45,574 nt of DNA from Phycisphaerales bacterium. GTDB lineage: Bacteria > Planctomycetota > Phycisphaerae > UBA1845. Shown in pieces: positions 43,254-45,574 of the stretch. The position numbers were made by a program, and so were the translations under genes. The notes under the pieces are model-generated. The model was given only the letters and a program-made list of their open reading frames with translations. It had not been told where the DNA came from and ran no database searches. Numbering within the stretch: the first letter of the stretch is position 1; the number at the start of each line of letters is the position of its first letter. The stretch lies in the NCBI GenBank assembly GCA_020353195.1, contig CP070691.1:1368781-1414354 (forward strand), written 5' to 3'.

Positions 43254-44561
43254 CTACGCTTTCGGGGCGTTGGCCTTCACCCATTCGGTGGAGACCGATT
43301 TCGGTCGGGTGATGGCCGTCCCCATCGCCCGGTTCAGAATCAACTGGGACAGCATGCCCATGGCGCGCGATACCGAGAACAGCACCGTGTAATACGGGAA
43401 CTCGGTCAGGCCGTAGTGGTACAGCAGCGCCCCGGAGCCGGCGTCCACGTTGGGCCAGCAGTTGGCGATCGGGGCCTTCCCGGCCTTGACCCGCTCCTCC
43501 GAGTACTCCTGGAGCACCTTCGGGATGACGTCGAAGACCGCCGAGACGGTCTGGAACACCGGGTCGCTGGCCAGATGCTCCTTGCCGAACTCGAGGAACC
43601 CCGCGTAGCGGGGGTCGGTGACGCGGAGCACGGCGTGGCCATAGCCCGGTATGACCTTGCCGCTGCGAAGTGTCTCAAACGCGAACTCGCGCAACTGGGC
43701 TTCCGAGGGCACGCCGCCGAACTTCTCCATGGTCTCGAGGATCCACGAGAGGCACTCTTGGTTCGCCAGTCCGTGCAGCGGACCGGCCAGACCGTTCAAC
43801 CCCGCCGATACCGCATAGTAGGCGTCGGACAGCGCCGAGCCGACGGTATGGCACGTATTGGCTGATACGTTCCCGCCCTCGTGGTCGGAGTGGAAGTTCA
43901 GGTACAGCCGCATGAGCTTGGCGAAACTGCCGGTCGGATCGGGCAGCCCCAGCATGTTGGCGTAGTTCGCTCCCCAGTCCAGACCGGGCGTCCACGGAAT
44001 CAGATCGCCCTTGTTGTAGCGGATGCGGTAGACGCCGGCGGCGATGCCCGGCAGCTTGGCCAGAAGCGCCAGGCTGTCTTCCAGCGTGGGGATCCAGTAC
44101 TCACCCTTGGTCATTCCCTTGTCGTACCATTGCCGGAACACGCTCTCCTTTTCCATGACCAGGATCGCCGTGTCGAACATGCACATCGGGTGACTGTCCG
44201 CGGGCATGGCGTGGAGGACGTCCCAGACGTACTCGGGCACTTGGGCCCGCTTATCGTAATCCTGCTGGAGGGAGGCCTTCGCGTGTGCGTCAGGTTCGTC
44301 ACCCGTCAGCAGCAGGTAGAAGATCTCCTCCGGCCAGAGATGCTTGATCTCCAGGAGCGGGCGGCCCCGGATGATCAGGCCTTTGTCGGGCTCGACGACC
44401 GAGGTATCGCAGATCATGCCCTTTACGCCGCGCATGCCGCCATATGCTTGGTTTACGGTGACCCCTGAAATCACCTTATCACCATACTGCTTCTTCACCG
44501 ACGCGAGCTCCTCGCGCCATACCGGAATCTTCTTCGCCAGTGCCTCTTGTAGTGTTGCCAT
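43254..44561 (-). CDS. gltA: Citrate synthase, mitochondrial/eukaryotic type
   Basis: The ATG at 44561 follows GAGGTGA and gives 435 residues, close to mature mitochondrial citrate synthase. Catalytic residues are His263 in LHGLANQE, His309 in GYGHAVLR and Asp373 in PNVDAGSG, the triad of pig citrate synthase. Also present are SDHEGGNVSANTCH, a YYTVLFSVSRAMGMLSQL helix and RPKS. The overall pattern, such as KLPGIAAGVYRIRY and MRLYLNFHSDHEGG, is that of the Si-type eukaryotic enzyme, not the shorter GltA common in proteobacteria. It condenses acetyl-CoA and oxaloacetate into citrate. It is monocistronic and ends in a strong terminator. Confidence 0.95.
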   Translation of the reverse strand: MATLQEALAKKIPVWREELASVKKQYGDKVISGVTVNQAYGGMRGVKGMICDTSVVEPDKGLIIRGRPLLEIKHLWPEEIFYLLLTGDEPDAHAKASLQQDYDKRAQVPEYVWDVLHAMPADSHPMCMFDTAILVMEKESVFRQWYDKGMTKGEYWIPTLEDSLALLAKLPGIAAGVYRIRYNKGDLIPWTPGLDWGANYANMLGLPDPTGSFAKLMRLYLNFHSDHEGGNVSANTCHTVGSALSDAYYAVSAGLNGLAGPLHGLANQECLSWILETMEKFGGVPSEAQLREFAFETLRSGKVIPGYGHAVLRVTDPRYAGFLEFGKEHLASDPVFQTVSAVFDVIPKVLQEYSEERVKAGKAPIANCWPNVDAGSGALLYHYGLTEFPYYTVLFSVSRAMGMLSQLILNRAMGTAITRPKSVSTEWVKANAPKA

Positions 44562-44606
44562 GTGAATCACCTCAGAATCGTCGTGTCTCGACTGGAACAG
44601 GGTATC

Positions 44607-44628
44607 GATCATCCGCCGGAGGATGATC
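44607..44628. promoter_or_regulatory. 8-bp inverted repeat upstream of citrate synthase
   Basis: GATCATCC (44607-44614) and GGATGATC (44621-44628) are perfect inverted repeats with a six-base spacer, 46-67 bases upstream of the gltA start on the minus strand. This is a plausible operator. The 310-base gap 44562-44871 has no gene; a second repeat is at 44820-44844. Confidence 0.45.
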
Positions 44629-44819
44629 CAAACGATAGGCAGGATCCTACACGACATTTCCGCCATCGACAAGAGCGCGAGGGCCGATCGAGCCGGTTTC
44701 CCCGCGACGCCTCACAGGGTGGGGCTTGCTGGTGCAGGTCTGCGCTCAGGGGAGGTTTGCCCGCCCTGCTGGACGTGGCCTGCGCGGTTTGCAGGCCCGA
44801 TCCTGTGGGCCACGACGAG

Positions 44820-44844
44820 AGCCGCGGGCCCACCAGCCGCGGCT
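44820..44844 (-). terminator. GC-rich hairpin downstream of the cytochrome gene
   Basis: AGCCGCGG (44820-44827) and CCGCGGCT (44837-44844) form an 8-bp stem with a nine-base loop, 28 bases past the cytochrome stop on the minus strand. There is no T tract, so termination activity is uncertain. Confidence 0.35.
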
Positions 44845-44871
44845 TGGGGGCGCGTAGGGCTTCGTCCAGGG

Positions 44872-45402
44872 CTAGACGTGCGTTTCGGGAGCGGTATCCG
44901 AGGAATCGATGGGCCTCAGGGCGACGCCGTTGGTCCCGGCGTCCCCTGAATCGATCCCGTTCGTGGTGACGTCGGGCGGCAGGTCGGCGTTTTCCAGGAA
45001 GGCCGCCAGGTCGGCGTAATCCTGCCCCGTAAACGCAGGCCGGGTACCGCCGGTATGCTGGCTGCCGGCGACGAGTGTGCTTTGCAGCTCCAGGGCGTTG
45101 GCATGGAGCACGGGCGGTCCCAAAGCGGTGCCCTCGCCCGCGTCCCCATGGCAGACAAAGCAGGCGTGGACTACGTCGGCATACAGGGCCTCACCCGCCG
45201 CCGCGTCACCAACGAGTTCGAGGGCGACATCGTTGTCGCCCGAATCTCCGTCGACGACGCCATTCGTACTCACACCAGCGTCATCGCCGGGTGCCGTCGA
45301 CTCAGCATCGCCCGATGCGCCACCGCCTCCCGTCGAGCAACCGGCCAACGTCCAAACTGCGCACAGCGCGATGAAGGAAGCTCTCACCCGGTCCGCGTGC
45401 AT
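44872..45402 (-). CDS. c-type cytochrome lipoprotein
   Basis: From ATG 45402 (AGGAGGG upstream) the protein has 176 residues. A lipoprotein signal ends TLAGC (Cys22), followed by a Gly/Asp/Ser/Thr-rich linker and a mono-heme cytochrome c domain with CFVCH (81-85) and DAGEGTALGPPVL. The C-terminal helix GQDYADLAAFLENA is typical of class I cytochromes. The Met that usually binds heme before this helix (MPxF) is Arg-Pro-Ala-Phe here, so the sixth ligand may be absent or different. Tails with repeated TNG-and-DSGD-like units (TTNGIDSGDAGTNG) flank the domain. It probably carries electrons at the outer face of the membrane, with low confidence in redox role. Confidence 0.82.
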   Translation of the reverse strand: MHADRVRASFIALCAVWTLAGCSTGGGGASGDAESTAPGDDAGVSTNGVVDGDSGDNDVALELVGDAAAGEALYADVVHACFVCHGDAGEGTALGPPVLHANALELQSTLVAGSQHTGGTRPAFTGQDYADLAAFLENADLPPDVTTNGIDSGDAGTNGVALRPIDSSDTAPETHV

Positions 45403-45574
45403 TACGATGGACCCTCCTGGGCCTTGGGGGAACTCCGCATTACAGTATCGCCCTGACACGCGGCCTTGCTTTATGAAGAAATGCATCCCCTTGACGTGGT
45501 CGGCGGATTGCCCCCGGCATGCCCCTGCGGGCGGCTCGACGTATCGACCGCTGTCCTAGCCACTTACAGCCCAG

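Overview
The window reads as a GC-rich bacterial chromosome segment, most likely from the phylum Planctomycetota and possibly near Phycisphaerae. This is inferred from gene content, not from a marker tree: tandem membrane SPFH proteins, a Hanks-type kinase fused to TPRs, zinc-ribbon membrane proteins, DUF1570 and DUF2203 proteins, an Hc1-like mini-histone, and many secreted proteins or lipoproteins beside housekeeping genes. About 38 protein genes are supported. I found no rRNA, tRNA, CRISPR array, transposase or phage module, so this looks like core and lineage-specific chromosome rather than an island.

Layout. 1-6.6 kb: a secreted peptidylarginine/agmatine-deiminase-type enzyme (minus, running off the left edge), a tiny membrane zinc-ribbon protein, two overlapping SPFH/band-7 genes and a secreted beta-helix-like protein. 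6.7-11.2 kb (minus): a coupled galT / inositol-phosphatase-like / GHMP sugar-kinase operon and a first surE. 11.4-18.6 kb: a double-FHA protein, a hot-dog dehydratase and a mini-histone (both minus), an exported TPR protein coupled to holA and a lipoprotein, then DUF2203 and MazG-like proteins. 18.7-22.3 kb (minus): a zinc-ribbon membrane protein and a large Ser/Thr kinase-TolB-like-TPR protein. 22.8-28.6 kb: polA with intact proofreading motifs, a SelW-type selenoprotein read through an in-frame TGA and coupled to cysE, a STAS protein (minus), and rplM-rpsI. 28.6-36 kb: a degenerate HD-GYP protein and a second surE (minus), nnrE, a secreted DUF1570 peptidase, and trkA-trkH for potassium uptake. 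36-45.6 kb: an RND transporter, a zinc-ribbon/DUF4190-like protein, an MBL-fold hydrolase, a phosphatase-superfamily lipoprotein with calcium-loop motifs (minus), a mitochondrial-type citrate synthase with a clear terminator (minus), and a c-type cytochrome lipoprotein (minus).

The most notable item is at 25630-25869: a complete 79-residue Rdx/SelW protein with a C-x-x-U motif, where U is an in-frame TGA at 25660-25662. A hairpin follows at the spacing expected of a bacterial SECIS, and the stop codon overlaps the start of serine acetyltransferase. A conventional gene caller would split or miss it. Also notable are the paired SPFH proteins, each with three repeated beta-type modules before the SPFH domain, and a short repeat (core CGACCGTAAGGGAG) in at least three intergenic gaps.
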